DNA of 64,000 nucleotides from Paraburkholderia sp. DHOC27 (GTDB lineage Bacteria > Pseudomonadota > Gammaproteobacteria > Burkholderiales > Burkholderiaceae). The first letter of the stretch is position 1; the number at the start of each line of letters is the position of its first letter. The stretch is taken from contig NZ_QVQV01000007.1 in assembly GCF_003429005.1 (NCBI RefSeq), positions 248,001 to 312,000 of the forward strand, written 5' to 3'. Made by a program: the position numbers and the translations under genes. This document shows, one piece after another, positions 17,443 to 26,940 of the stretch. Under the pieces are notes generated by a model. It had not been told where the DNA came from and made no database searches. It was given only the letters and a program-made list of their open reading frames with translations.

Positions 17443-20400
17443 TCACTCGAGGATCGCCAGGTCGGGCTGGGGCACGTCACGCGGACGGTGCTTCGCCAGC
17501 CAGGCATGCAGCATCGAAAACACCACGGGCAGGAACACCAGCGTGGCAAGCGTACCGATCATCAGACCGCCGATCACCGCGCGGCCAAGCGGCGCGTTCT
17601 GCTCGCCGCCGTCGCCGAGGCCGAGTGCCATCGGCACCATGCCGATCACCATCGCAAGTGCCGTCATCAACACCGGCCGGAAGCGTCCGACGCCGGCTGC
17701 CAGCGCGGCCTGCAACGGCGCCATGCCCTGCGACAGACGTTCCCGCGCGAAATTGACGACGAGAATGCTGTTGGCCGTTGCCACACCAATGCACATCATC
17801 GCGCCTGTCAACGCGGGCACACTCAGCGTGGTATGCGTGACGAACAGCATCCACACGATGCCGGCCATCGCGCCGGGCAGTCCGGCGACGATCACGAGCG
17901 GATCGAGCCACGACTGGAAATTGACCACCATCAGCAGATACACGAGCAGGACAGCGAAGGCGATTCCGAGCGCAAGCCCTGTGAACGAGCTTTGCATGGT
18001 CTCTACCTGCCCGCGGATCACGACTCGCGCACCGCGCGGCAAATCCGCCCGCGAAGCGTCGACGATGCGCGTGACGTCACTCGCCACGCCGCCCAGATCG
18101 CGGCCTTGCACGGAGCCGAAAATATCCAGCACGGGTTGCACGTTGTAGTGCGAGACCACCGCCTGCTGCGTCGTGCGCGAGAACGTGCCCAGTGCACCGA
18201 GAATCCCGCTCACGCCGCCCGCATTGCTGCCCGCTCCGCCGGTGCCGGCCGTAAAGGTCGCGCTCAGCGGCAGATTGGCGAGCGCCTGCAATGAATCGAT
18301 GTCGTACTGCGGTGCCTGGGTCATCACCGGATAACTCACGCCATTTTGCGGATTGAGCCAGAAGTTCGGCGAGGTCTGCGAACTGCCGGATAGCGCGATC
18401 AGCAGACTGCGCGCGACGTCCTGCTGCTGCAATCCGGCTTGCAGCGCCTTGGTGCGATCCACGTCCACTTCGATGGCAGGCTCGTCGTCGGGTTGCTGGA
18501 TGCGTAGATCGACCAGTCCCTGCACGGCGTGCAACCTGGTCAGCAACGCATTGGCAAACGCGCGGTCGTCGTCGAGGTTATTGCCCACCACCTGAATATC
18601 GATGGGTGCCGGCAGACCGAAGTTGAGAATCTGGCTGACCATGTCGGCGGGCAGAAACGAGAACGTCACCGCCGGAAACTGCGCAGCGAGCGTCTGCCGC
18701 AACTTCGCCACGTATTGTGCGGTGGGTCGATGGCTCGCGTTCAGGGTGATCAGGATGTCGGCATCGGCCGAGCCGATGGGCGCCGAACTGCTGTACGACA
18801 GATTGATGCCGCTGGTCGGCAGGCCGATGTTATCGACAATGGTCGTCAGTTCGCTGGCGGGGATGGTTGCGCGGATGCTGTTTTCGATTTCATCGGCAAG
18901 CCGCGCGGTTTGCTCGATACGGGTGCCGGTTTTTGCACGCATGTGCAGGCGGATCTGCCCGGAATCGATCTGCGGAAAGAAGTCGCGGCCGAGGAACGGC
19001 AACAGCGCGAGAGAACCGATACACAGGATGAGGAAGCCGGCGACGAACCGGCGCGGTGCGGCAAGCGCGTGTTCCAGCACGCGCTGGTAGCGGTTGCGCA
19101 AGCCGTCGAAGCCGCGTTCGAAGCCCTTCTGGAAACGCTCGAGGCGCGCGAAGCGATTCGACGGCCGCGAAGGCCGACCGCCCTCGCCCGCTGCCACCGC
19201 CGGCTGTGCGCGTAGCAGATACATGGCCAGTGTCGGCACGAGCGTGCGCGAGAGGAAGTAGGACGCGAGCATCGCGAACACGACGGCCTCGGCCAAAGGT
19301 GTGAACAGATAGCGCGCGACGCCGGAGAGCAACAGCATCGGCACGAACACGATGCAGATGGACAACGTCGAGATCAGGGTCGGCACGGCGATTTCGCCCG
19401 AACCGTCGAGGATGGCCTGCAGCAGCGGTTGCCCCTGCTCCAGATGGTGCGTGATGTTCTCGATCGCTACCGTGGCGTCGTCCACCAGGATCCCCACGGC
19501 GAGCGCGAGACCGCCGAGCGTCATGATGTTGATGGTCTGGCCGAGCAGCGACAGCGCGATCAACGACGTGATCATCGCCAGCGGAATCGAAATGCCGATG
19601 ATCAGCGTGGCACGCCAGCTGCCGAGAAACAGCAGAATCATCACGGCCGTGAGACCAGCGGCAATCAGGCCCTCGCGCACCACGCCCTGCACCGCCGACT
19701 TGACGAAGATGGACTGGTCGGTGACGGTCTGGATATCGAGGGCGGCAGGCATCTGCGAGCGGATGCGCGGCAGCAGACGCTTGATGTTGGCAATGATGTC
19801 GAGTGTCGAAACGTTGCCGCTCTTTTCCACTTCGAGCAGCGCGGCGCGCTGGCCGTCGTGGCGCACGATATTGGTCTGCGGCGCATAGCCGTCGCGCACG
19901 GTTGCGACGTCATGCACATAGGTCACCGTGCCGTCTGGCTGGGCGCGGATCGGCAGCGTATTCAATTCCGCCACCGACCGCGCCGCGCCGTTCATGTCGA
20001 CGTTGTATTCGAAGCTGCCGATCTTGGCCGTACCGCCCGGCAACACGAGGTTCTGCGCGTTGACCGCGTTGACCACGTCCGCAGGTGTCAGGTGCCTGGC
20101 TTGCAACGCCTGCGGGTCGATGTCGACCATGATCTGCCGCACCTTGCCGCCATACGGAATCGGCACGGCCGCGCCCTCGACCGTCGCAAGCTGGGTACGG
20201 ATGAAGTTGTTGCCGAGGTCATAGAGCGTCTGTTCGGGCAGCGTCTTGCTCGACAGCGCCAGCTCCATGATCGGCACGGTGGAGGCGTTGTAGGTCAGCA
20301 CCATGGGCGGCAGCGTGCCGGGCGGCAGGACGCGCAGCAGCGATTGCGCGCTGGTCGAAGCCTCCGTCATGGCGCGTGTGATGTCCGCGCCAGGATGAAA

Positions 20401-20685
20401 AAACACCTTGATGACCGCGACACCGTTGAGCGACTGCGATTCGATATGCTCGATATCGCCCACATCCGAGGTCAGCGCGCGCTCGTATGGCGAAATGATC
20501 CGGTGTGCCAGATCCTCCGACGCCATGCCGTTGTAGCTCCACACCACGCTGATCACGGGAATGTCGATGTTCGGGAAGATATCGACCGGCATGCGCAAGA
20601 TCATCAGCGGGCCGATGATCATGAGCAGCAGCGCCAGCACGATGAAGGTATAGGGGCGGCGCAGGGCAACTTTGACGATCCACAT
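17443..20685 (-). CDS. RND efflux inner-membrane pump, AcrB/HAE1-like
   Basis: This 1080-residue proton-driven transporter has the standard RND layout: TM1 (FIVLALLLMIIGPLMIL), a large periplasmic porter domain, TM2-6, a second periplasmic domain and TM7-12. TM4 holds the proton-relay pair of Asp in LAVGILVDDATVAIENI. The first residues MWIVKVALRRPYTFI are typical of the MdtB/MexF-like group found in Burkholderia. The length is within the family range and no disruption is seen. It is the first gene of the efflux operon, with the promoter region shared with a divergent two-component system. Confidence 0.93.
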   Translation of the reverse strand: MWIVKVALRRPYTFIVLALLLMIIGPLMILRMPVDIFPNIDIPVISVVWSYNGMASEDLAHRIISPYERALTSDVGDIEHIESQSLNGVAVIKVFFHPGADITRAMTEASTSAQSLLRVLPPGTLPPMVLTYNASTVPIMELALSSKTLPEQTLYDLGNNFIRTQLATVEGAAVPIPYGGKVRQIMVDIDPQALQARHLTPADVVNAVNAQNLVLPGGTAKIGSFEYNVDMNGAARSVAELNTLPIRAQPDGTVTYVHDVATVRDGYAPQTNIVRHDGQRAALLEVEKSGNVSTLDIIANIKRLLPRIRSQMPAALDIQTVTDQSIFVKSAVQGVVREGLIAAGLTAVMILLFLGSWRATLIIGISIPLAMITSLIALSLLGQTINIMTLGGLALAVGILVDDATVAIENITHHLEQGQPLLQAILDGSGEIAVPTLISTLSICIVFVPMLLLSGVARYLFTPLAEAVVFAMLASYFLSRTLVPTLAMYLLRAQPAVAAGEGGRPSRPSNRFARLERFQKGFERGFDGLRNRYQRVLEHALAAPRRFVAGFLILCIGSLALLPFLGRDFFPQIDSGQIRLHMRAKTGTRIEQTARLADEIENSIRATIPASELTTIVDNIGLPTSGINLSYSSSAPIGSADADILITLNASHRPTAQYVAKLRQTLAAQFPAVTFSFLPADMVSQILNFGLPAPIDIQVVGNNLDDDRAFANALLTRLHAVQGLVDLRIQQPDDEPAIEVDVDRTKALQAGLQQQDVARSLLIALSGSSQTSPNFWLNPQNGVSYPVMTQAPQYDIDSLQALANLPLSATFTAGTGGAGSNAGGVSGILGALGTFSRTTQQAVVSHYNVQPVLDIFGSVQGRDLGGVASDVTRIVDASRADLPRGARVVIRGQVETMQSSFTGLALGIAFAVLLVYLLMVVNFQSWLDPLVIVAGLPGAMAGIVWMLFVTHTTLSVPALTGAMMCIGVATANSILVVNFARERLSQGMAPLQAALAAGVGRFRPVLMTALAMVIGMVPMALGLGDGGEQNAPLGRAVIGGLMIGTLATLVFLPVVFSMLHAWLAKHRPRDVPQPDLAILE

Positions 20686-20808
20686 GATGCAAGCGGTGCC
20701 TGGGAGGATTTCGATGGGCGCAGTCTAGCGAGACCGTGCTTGCGCCGGGATTGCCCGTAGATGACAAAGCCGTAATGAAGCGCACGGCGTTGCGCGGGTA
20801 TCATCGTA

Positions 20809-20900
20809 GGCACTTGCCAAACGCAGCCAGGCACTTGCCAACCGCAGCCAATCGCAGCGAGGCACAACCAGGCACACCCAGGCACAATCAGGCGCATCAA
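20809..20900. repeat. Short tandem repeat arrays in a divergent promoter region
   Basis: Two 21-bp units (20809-20829 and 20830-20850) differ at one base and share the core GGCACTTGCCAA. They are followed by four 10-bp units at 20861-20900 beginning GGCACAACCA, GGCACACCCA, GGCACAATCA and GGCGCATCAA. They sit between the divergent RND pump and response-regulator genes, immediately upstream of the latter's ribosome binding site. They could be stacked regulator sites or slippage repeats. Confidence 0.8.
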
Positions 20901-20917
20901 CCGGAGAGGCTGCGGCA

Positions 20918-21592
20918 GTGAAGGTACTCGTGATCGAAGACGAACCGAAGGCCGGCGACTACCTCAAGAAGGGCCTGGAGGAATCCGGCTTTGTGGTGGA
21001 CGTGGCGCGTAACGGTGTGGACGGACTGCATCTCGCGCTGGAGGAATCGCACGACGTGATCGTGCTCGACGTCATGCTGCCGGGCATGGACGGCTGGCAG
21101 GTGCTTCAGCAGATTCGCGGACGCAAGGACACGCCCGTGCTGTTTCTGACGGCCCGCGACGAGATCGAAGATCGCGTGCATGGCCTCGAACTGGGCGCCG
21201 ACGACTACCTGATCAAACCGTTTGCGTTCGTCGAGTTGCTCGCGCGCGTGCGCACGCTCGCGCGACGCGGCCAGTCACGCGAGAGCGACACGCTGACGAT
21301 CGGCGATCTGGAGATCAATGCAAGCCAGCGCAAGGTTCGGCGCGCGGGCCAGCGCATCGACCTCACGCCGCGCGAATTCGCGCTGCTGCATCTGCTGGCG
21401 CGGCGTAGCGGCGAAGTGTTGAGCCGCACGCAAATCGCCTCGTACGTATGGGACATGAATTTCGACAGCGACACGAACGTCGTCGACGTGGCGATCCGGC
21501 GTCTGCGCGCGAAGATCGACGATCAGTATCCCGTCAAGCTGGTCCATACGGTGCGCGGGGTCGGTTACGTGCTCGAAGTGAAGGACGCGTGA
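20918..21592 (+). CDS. OmpR-family response regulator, heavy-metal (CusR/IrlR) type
   Basis: This is a 224-residue regulator. The receiver domain (about residues 1-115) has the acidic pocket VIEDE, phospho-acceptor Asp in IVLDVMLPGMDGW and Lys in DDYLIKPF. The C-terminal winged helix contains LTPREFALLHLLARR and the VVDVAIRRLRAKID recognition helix. It starts at a GTG with GGAGAGG upstream. The sequence matches the heavy-metal response regulator group (CusR, CopR, IrlR). It is divergent from the RND efflux operon, which it probably activates, and its stop overlaps the kinase start by one base. Confidence 0.9.
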   Translation: MKVLVIEDEPKAGDYLKKGLEESGFVVDVARNGVDGLHLALEESHDVIVLDVMLPGMDGWQVLQQIRGRKDTPVLFLTARDEIEDRVHGLELGADDYLIKPFAFVELLARVRTLARRGQSRESDTLTIGDLEINASQRKVRRAGQRIDLTPREFALLHLLARRSGEVLSRTQIASYVWDMNFDSDTNVVDVAIRRLRAKIDDQYPVKLVHTVRGVGYVLEVKDA

Positions 21593-22980
21593 TGCAGCAG
21601 ACTTCGTTGACAGCGAAGCTGGCCGCTTCGTTTGCCCTGATTACCCTGCTGGTGTTCGGTGCCGGTGGCAGTGTGCTGTATCACGCGCTGGCAACGCAGA
21701 TCCGCGCTCAGGACGACTTCGACCTGGTGCTGACGGCACGGCATCTGCGCCGTCTTGCAAGTGAGCTGGAGTCTCCGCAGGGCGTCGTGCTGCACGAATC
21801 GCGGCTCGATAGTCTGGTGCTCGGCAACGAGGCCTTTTTCCTGCGGATGACGGATGCGAACGGCCGCGTGCTGCTCGAACGCAATCCTTCGCACTTCGCG
21901 ATTGGCGAGTTGCAGGAAGTGAAACCGTTGAACCGCATTTTCGAACACGACGTCCAGCAGTGGCATACCGCCAACGGCCAGACCGTGCGCGGCATCGCCA
22001 CGGATATCGCGCTTGCCGACGGGTCAGTGGTGGACGCCGTAGTGGGACGTGAAATGGGCGATCGCGAAGCGTTGCTGGCCCGCTACCGCACCACCCTCTA
22101 CCTGACCACGCTGTGCGCGCTGCTCGCCGCCACAGCACTCGGCTACCTCGCCGTGCACGCCGGGCTGCGTCCGCTGCGCGACATTGCCGGCAGTGCCGCG
22201 CGCGTGACTGTTGGCAAGCTCGATACGCGGCTCGCCTCCGACAACGCGCCGCGCGAACTGGCGGTGCTGGTCGACGCGCTGAATTCGATGCTCGCCCGCC
22301 TCGAACTCGGCTTCCAGCGCCTGTCGCAATTCACCGGCGACCTCGCGCACGATTTACGCACGCCGCTTGGCAATATGCGCGGCGCTAGCGAGGTGGCGCT
22401 CGCCCGTCCGCGCTCGATTGAAGAATATCAGGCGCTGCTGGTGTCGAATATCGAGGAGTGCGAACGGCTCTCGCGTATGGTCGAAAACGTGCTGTTTCTC
22501 GCCCGCGCCGACAACCCTCAATACGTGACGAGCGCCGTCGATTTTCCGGCCCGTGACGAGTTGCTGCGGGTGGCCGATTACTTCGAGGGCATCGCCGACG
22601 ATGCCGGGATCGCGCTCCTGGTCACGGCGACGGGTCAGTTGCACGCCGACGTCGACCTGTTCCGTCGCGCCGTGAGCAACCTGCTGGCGAATGCGCTGCG
22701 CTATACGCCGCGTGGCGGCACTGTGACGCTTGCCGCGCATGAGACGCCCGAAGGCGTCACGGTCACCGTAAGCAATCCGGGCGCAGCTATTCCAGCGCAG
22801 CATCTCGAGCGTTTGTTCGACCGCTTCTACCGCGTCGACGAATCGCGCAGCAATTCGTCCGGATCGACGGGCCTGGGACTCGCCATCGTGCGGACCATCA
22901 TGGAATTGCATGGCGGCCATGCAACCGTGCAAAGCGACGCGGCCGCCACGCAGTTCCATCTGTACTTTCCACGACTGTAA
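21592..22980 (+). CDS. Heavy-metal-type sensor histidine kinase
   Basis: This 462-residue inner-membrane kinase has TM1 at about residues 12-34, a periplasmic loop to about 165, TM2 near 170-190 and a HAMP domain. The H-box is QFTGDLAHDLRTPLGNMRG, with catalytic N, G1 and G2 boxes (LLANALRY, FDRFYRVDESR, GSTGLGLAIV). The layout matches CusS/IrlS kinases. Its ATG overlaps the response-regulator stop (TGATG). The signal could be a metal or another envelope stress; the sequence does not decide. Confidence 0.9.
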   Translation: MQQTSLTAKLAASFALITLLVFGAGGSVLYHALATQIRAQDDFDLVLTARHLRRLASELESPQGVVLHESRLDSLVLGNEAFFLRMTDANGRVLLERNPSHFAIGELQEVKPLNRIFEHDVQQWHTANGQTVRGIATDIALADGSVVDAVVGREMGDREALLARYRTTLYLTTLCALLAATALGYLAVHAGLRPLRDIAGSAARVTVGKLDTRLASDNAPRELAVLVDALNSMLARLELGFQRLSQFTGDLAHDLRTPLGNMRGASEVALARPRSIEEYQALLVSNIEECERLSRMVENVLFLARADNPQYVTSAVDFPARDELLRVADYFEGIADDAGIALLVTATGQLHADVDLFRRAVSNLLANALRYTPRGGTVTLAAHETPEGVTVTVSNPGAAIPAQHLERLFDRFYRVDESRSNSSGSTGLGLAIVRTIMELHGGHATVQSDAAATQFHLYFPRL

Positions 22981-22999
22981 ACGGGCATGACGCGTCGCC

Positions 23000-23296
23000 C
23001 TATTCGGATGCCATGCTGGAACCTTCGTCCTGGTGACGGGCTTGATAGACGGCGCGATTTTGTGCGATCTCGCGCGGCGACGGCGGGTAGTCATTCTTCG
23101 AGCCGGGCAATAGGCCCTGCTGTTCGGCCTGGATCAGTTCCGCGCGCACTTCGGCGCGCGTCTTGCCGGTGTTAGCGGTTGTAACGGCTGGCGTCATGAC
23201 GCCCGGCGCTTGCGCGGTTTGCGCGAATGCTGATTGACCTGAAGTTGCGAGTGCACCAACGACGGTAGCAAGTGCGGCATATCGGCTGAGTTTCAT
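23000..23296 (-). CDS. DUF4148 small exported protein
   Basis: This is a 98-residue protein with a signal peptide ending in SAFAQ. A short Thr/Ala-rich linker follows, then the DUF4148 core TRAEVRAELIQAEQQGLLPG and a Pro/Tyr segment. The family is abundant in Burkholderia, small, periplasmic and of unknown function. It is convergent with the kinase gene (20 bases between stops). A paralogue is encoded at 43993-44277. Confidence 0.88.
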   Translation of the reverse strand: MKLSRYAALATVVGALATSGQSAFAQTAQAPGVMTPAVTTANTGKTRAEVRAELIQAEQQGLLPGSKNDYPPSPREIAQNRAVYQARHQDEGSSMASE

Positions 23297-23550
23297 GGCT
23301 GGCTCCTGAGACGGGTTGCGCCGGCGTGCGCTTCGGCGCTACCGGCTCGTTCGACGTAGCAATCAAGCTACGAACCCATTCTCGGCTCCGGCGGTTTGCG
23401 CAGAGGTGACGCGTCCATGACGGATTTGTCATCTCGGACGTGAGTGGCAGCGGCGTGGCGCGCAGTGCTTCAGGTCGGCGAATGCGCGGTTACGAGCCTG
23501 AGGGGACAAACACTGTGCCCGAGCGCAGCCGGTCGATCGTCACTTGCCTG

Positions 23551-24294
23551 CTACGTAAGATTCAATCCTCCATCCGAGAGCAGGATTTCTCCCGTCAGAT
23601 AGTCTGAGGCCACTAGCAACGCTACGGCCTGAGCAATATCCTCGGGACTTGCGGCCCGTCGCATGGGCGACCGCTCCTTCCAGAGTTGCTGCGCTTGCGT
23701 CCAGTCCGCTGTGAGAGGCGTATCGACCAGGCCGGGCGCGACAGCGTTCACGCGAATATCCGGGGCAAGCGAGAGCGCGAGCAGGCGGGTCACGTGGTTC
23801 AAGGCAGCCTTGGTCGCAGCGTAAGGAATGGATGCGCCCTTGGGTCTCACACCAGCATGCGAACTCACATTGACTACGCATCCCGCTTTCCCTCGCGCTG
23901 CCGCTTCACGCAGCGCCGATTCCGCTTCCGCTACCAGGCGAAATGGCGCAACAACATTGATCTCATGCAGTTCCTGCCACACCTCCGGTGTAGCGGCGGC
24001 CAGGTCGGCATGGGGGATAACTCGGCTGATACCGGCGTTATTGACGAGGACATCAAGTCGCCCCCACACCGCAATCGCTTCGCGGATGAGCTTCACGCGG
24101 TCCGCGTCATCAGCCAGATCGGCCTGTACGTACGCTGCCGATCCGAGTTCACGGGCCAGCGCATGACCCGCTTCGGCCGAACTCCGCGAATGCAAGACGA
24201 TTGAGAATCCGTCCTTTGATAGACGCCGTGCAATGGCGGCGCCAATGCCCGAGGTTGAACCGGTGACAAGAGCGACAGGAGGCTCGGCTTTCAT
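23551..24294 (-). CDS. SDR-family oxidoreductase
   Basis: This 247-residue classical short-chain dehydrogenase has the cofactor motif TGSTSGIGAAIARRL, VNNAGISRV, the catalytic Ser in VVNVSSHAG, YAATKAALN with Tyr and Lys, and a C-terminal LSDGGLNLT. An Arg-containing SRSS after beta-2 suggests NADP preference. I chose ATG 24294 since the upstream in-frame extension is not family-like. The substrate is unknown. It stands alone, convergent with nothing obvious, and is divergent from the AhpD-like gene across a 415-bp gap. Confidence 0.88.
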   Translation of the reverse strand: MKAEPPVALVTGSTSGIGAAIARRLSKDGFSIVLHSRSSAEAGHALARELGSAAYVQADLADDADRVKLIREAIAVWGRLDVLVNNAGISRVIPHADLAAATPEVWQELHEINVVAPFRLVAEAESALREAAARGKAGCVVNVSSHAGVRPKGASIPYAATKAALNHVTRLLALSLAPDIRVNAVAPGLVDTPLTADWTQAQQLWKERSPMRRAASPEDIAQAVALLVASDYLTGEILLSDGGLNLT

Positions 24295-24709
24295 GGATGC
24301 GCAATGGCGTAGTGGTTTCGGAACGGAAGAGCCCGTTTCGATGGCTCTTTTTAGCCAGGCGACAAAGAACCAGACATTACCGCGGCCCTGTTCGTCGGCC
24401 TTGCTCGGACTGATTGTCGACGATCTGGGCGGCGGTGTCGAACGACAACATCTCCAACCGGTCCGCGGCAAAAAACGTGCTTGCTTGTCGATAAAGATTT
24501 TCTTTCAATTAGAGACACATTTTCTCATTTGTCCGTGAATGGAAAGAGGTGAAGAATCTCAGCTAAGCCGAAGGAAAGCACTTCTGCCCGATGACGGGAT
24601 TTTGATAGCCCACGCTTAGCGGATTTAATAGTTTTTCTCCCCACCGGTGTGCATTGCGCCCAGCGATCAGGCAGGCGCCCGGCGCCCAACCCGAATAGGA
24701 ACCAAAGCC
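24295..24709. other. Intergenic region, AT-richer, between divergent genes
   Basis: No supported gene. The stretch around 24480-24535 is AT-rich and could hold promoters for both flanking genes. A 43-codon minus-strand frame starting at a TTG near 24514 (KENLYRQASTFFAADRLEML...) looks protein-like. It lacks a ribosome binding site and a recognised family. Confidence 0.4.
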
Positions 24710-25054
24710 ATGATGCAAGACTGGAACACCTACCGTGAGTCCCTCCTGGAACGCGTGGGCGACTACGCCACGCAGACCCCCGACGTGATGCGCGGCTTGA
24801 TGACGATCGAGAACGCTGCTGGAAAGACGGGTTATCTCGAACCGAAGATGCATGAACTGATCGCCTTGGCCGTGGCAGTGACCACGCGCTGCGATGGCTG
24901 CATCGCCGTGCACACGAAGAAAGCCGCTGAGGCTGGTGCCACGTTGGGGGAAATCTCCGAGGCACTGGGCGTCGCTATTGCCTTGAACGCCGGTGCCGCT
25001 CTGACTTACTCGGCGCGCGTCATCGAGACCTACCAGCAATTGCCCAACGAGTAA
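24710..25054 (+). CDS. AhpD-like carboxymuconolactone decarboxylase family protein
   Basis: This 114-residue protein has the all-helical AhpD/CMD fold. The redox motif CDGCIAVHTKKAAEAGA has both Cys (CxxC) and the downstream His, which point to alkylhydroperoxidase (AhpD-like) activity rather than decarboxylation. The start at 24710 follows AGGA; a second ATG three bases later is equally possible. It precedes cupin and amine oxidase genes on the same strand. The likely role is peroxide or aldehyde detoxification linked to the oxidase's H2O2, which is an inference. Confidence 0.85.
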   Translation: MMQDWNTYRESLLERVGDYATQTPDVMRGLMTIENAAGKTGYLEPKMHELIALAVAVTTRCDGCIAVHTKKAAEAGATLGEISEALGVAIALNAGAALTYSARVIETYQQLPNE

Positions 25055-25060
25055 GCCGGA

Positions 25061-25095
25061 GCAACAGATGCCCGCTGCCAGCAGGCATCTGTTGC
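25061..25095. terminator. Hairpin between the AhpD-like and cupin genes
   Basis: GCAACAGATGCC (25061-25072) pairs perfectly with GGCATCTGTTGC (25084-25095) across an 11-base loop. No T-run follows, so it is more likely an mRNA-processing or partial-attenuation element inside the gene cluster than a full intrinsic terminator. Confidence 0.5.
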
Positions 25096-25117
25096 TGCCA
25101 GGTCTGGAAATCCGTCC

Positions 25118-25786
25118 ATGCTAATTAACGCCGATTTCTCGCGCCCCGCCAACGTGGCGCCCCACGAATATCAATGGGTCGCGTCGCCCCAAAGCGGCGT
25201 CGAACGCGTGATGCTGGACCGCGTGGGCGCAGAGAAGGCCCGCTCAACCAGCATCGTGCGGTACGCCCCCGATTCCAGCTTTCCTCGTCACGTTCACCCC
25301 GGCGGCGAGGAAATCCTGGTACTGGCCGGCACGCTCTCCGAAGGGGACGAGCACTACCCGGCGGGCTGGTATCTGCGCAATCCGCCTTATTCAAGCCACC
25401 AGCCCTCCAGCCGCGAGGGCGCCATCATCTTCGTCAAACTCCAGCAAATGCGAGCCGACGAGCGTCGTCGAGTGCGCATCAACACCTACGATCCTGCCGC
25501 CTGGCGCCGCCAGAATGGCCGCGAAATCTGCCCGCTATTCTCGGATGACGTCGAACAGGTCTGTCTGCAACGCCTTGCGCCAAACGAAGTCCTGTTTGCC
25601 GAACCTGTGGAAGGCGCTGAACTGCTGGTGCTGGCCGGCGACGTTTTGGCAGACGAGCAATCCTATGGGCGCGGGAGCTGGATGCGATTGCCCGTAGGCG
25701 ACTCCTCCAGGATCGCAGCGGGCGCGCATGGTGCCACCGTCTATCTAAAAACCGGTCACCTGGCTGCCGTGGTGGTTGAGGCATAG
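25118..25786 (+). CDS. ChrR-like double-cupin protein
   Basis: This is a 222-residue cytosolic protein with two related cupin halves. The first half has the metal-binding motif HVHPGGEEILVLAGTLSEG with two His and a Glu, and the second half (about residues 125-215, AELLVLAGDVLADE) has lost the His pair. This matches ChrR-type cupins, which occur as anti-sigma factors or as stand-alone enzymes of unknown substrate. No sigma factor gene is adjacent. It ends three bases before the amine oxidase start, indicating an operon. Confidence 0.78.
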   Translation: MLINADFSRPANVAPHEYQWVASPQSGVERVMLDRVGAEKARSTSIVRYAPDSSFPRHVHPGGEEILVLAGTLSEGDEHYPAGWYLRNPPYSSHQPSSREGAIIFVKLQQMRADERRRVRINTYDPAAWRRQNGREICPLFSDDVEQVCLQRLAPNEVLFAEPVEGAELLVLAGDVLADEQSYGRGSWMRLPVGDSSRIAAGAHGATVYLKTGHLAAVVVEA

Positions 25787-25788
25787 CC

Positions 25789-26928
25789 ATGCAGACCACA
25801 CGCATCGTGATCGTTGGTGCAGGATTGAGTGGCCTGTACGCCGCGTATCTACTGGCGCGCCAAGGCATCCGGGAATATGTGCTGCTGGAAGCGCGAAATA
25901 CCCTCGGCGGCCGGATCGCGTCCGTCGACGCGTCGGGGCGAGCCATGCCGCACATGGCGAACACCATTGACCGCTTCGACTTGGGGCCGACCTGGTTCTG
26001 GCCCGATCAGCAGCGCGAACTGCACCGCCTCGTCCACGAACTGGGACTGGAGAGCTTCACGCAATTCGACACGGGCGACACGCTGGTGGAACGCTCGTAC
26101 AACGAGCCGCCCGTGCGTGTGCGCGGTTACACGAACTCACCCGCCTCGGTCCGCCTGATTGGTGGCATGGGCGGACTGATCGACGCTCTGCGCCGCACAC
26201 TGGACCCGCAACAGATCGTTACCGGCCAGGTGGTGCGCCGCCTGCGCAGCAGAGAATCATATGTCGAGTTGGACAGCACCAACGACGACGGCGGTGTCAC
26301 CACCTGGCGCGCTGAGCATGTGTTGCTTGCGCTGCCTCCACGCCTTGTCGAGGCCACCATCGCGTTCGAACCCGCTTTGCCGCAAGAACTGAGTCAGGAA
26401 TGGCGCGCGACAGCGACATGGATGGCGCCCCATGCCAAATACCTTGCCATCTACGATACCCCGTTCTGGCGCAAGCGAGGACTGTCTGGCGTGGCTCGTA
26501 GCGCGCGGGGGCCTCTAGCCGAGATCCACGACGCCTCCATGCCCGGCGGGCGCGCGGCGCTGTTTGGCTTCTTCGGCATTCCGGCGCACGTGCGCAAGAG
26601 CGTCTCCGAAGACGTCTTGCGCGCTCAATGCCGCGCGCAGTTTGCACGCCTGTTCGGACCGCAAGCAGCGGCACCCCGCGCCGATGTCATCAAGGACTGG
26701 GCGCAAGACCCCTATACGGCCACTGCCGCCGATCTGAAAGCGGCGGCCCATCACGCTGAAGCACCCTCCAGCACCGCCGCGTCCGGTCCGTGGTGTGGAC
26801 GCTTGACCGGCATCGCCAGCGAATGGTCATTGCAATTTCCGGGCTATGTCGCCGGCGCCATTGAAGCCGCGCGCGAGGCAGTCCATGCACTACCTATTTT
26901 GCCCACTCGTGCCGGCCAATGCTTTTGA
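25789..26928 (+). CDS. FAD-dependent amine oxidase family protein
   Basis: This 379-residue flavoprotein carries a dinucleotide-binding start IVIVGAGLSGLYAAYLL, the second FAD motif LEARNTLGGRI and a C-terminal FAD-contact region SEWSLQFPGYVAGAIEAA. The family (MAO/LSD/spermine oxidase) oxidises amines and releases H2O2. It has no signal peptide. It overlaps functionally with the upstream cupin and AhpD-like peroxidase genes and is followed 12 bases later by a LysR gene, suggesting a regulated small-molecule oxidation unit. The substrate is unknown, and the protein is short compared with typical 450-residue members. Confidence 0.83.
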   Translation: MQTTRIVIVGAGLSGLYAAYLLARQGIREYVLLEARNTLGGRIASVDASGRAMPHMANTIDRFDLGPTWFWPDQQRELHRLVHELGLESFTQFDTGDTLVERSYNEPPVRVRGYTNSPASVRLIGGMGGLIDALRRTLDPQQIVTGQVVRRLRSRESYVELDSTNDDGGVTTWRAEHVLLALPPRLVEATIAFEPALPQELSQEWRATATWMAPHAKYLAIYDTPFWRKRGLSGVARSARGPLAEIHDASMPGGRAALFGFFGIPAHVRKSVSEDVLRAQCRAQFARLFGPQAAAPRADVIKDWAQDPYTATAADLKAAAHHAEAPSSTAASGPWCGRLTGIASEWSLQFPGYVAGAIEAAREAVHALPILPTRAGQCF

Positions 26929-26940
26929 GCGAGGTTCAGC

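Noticed and set aside
15508..20760. Many long plus-strand open frames opposite the RND pump genes
   Set aside because: They have Arg/His-rich composition, no domains, and are mirror frames of the efflux operon.
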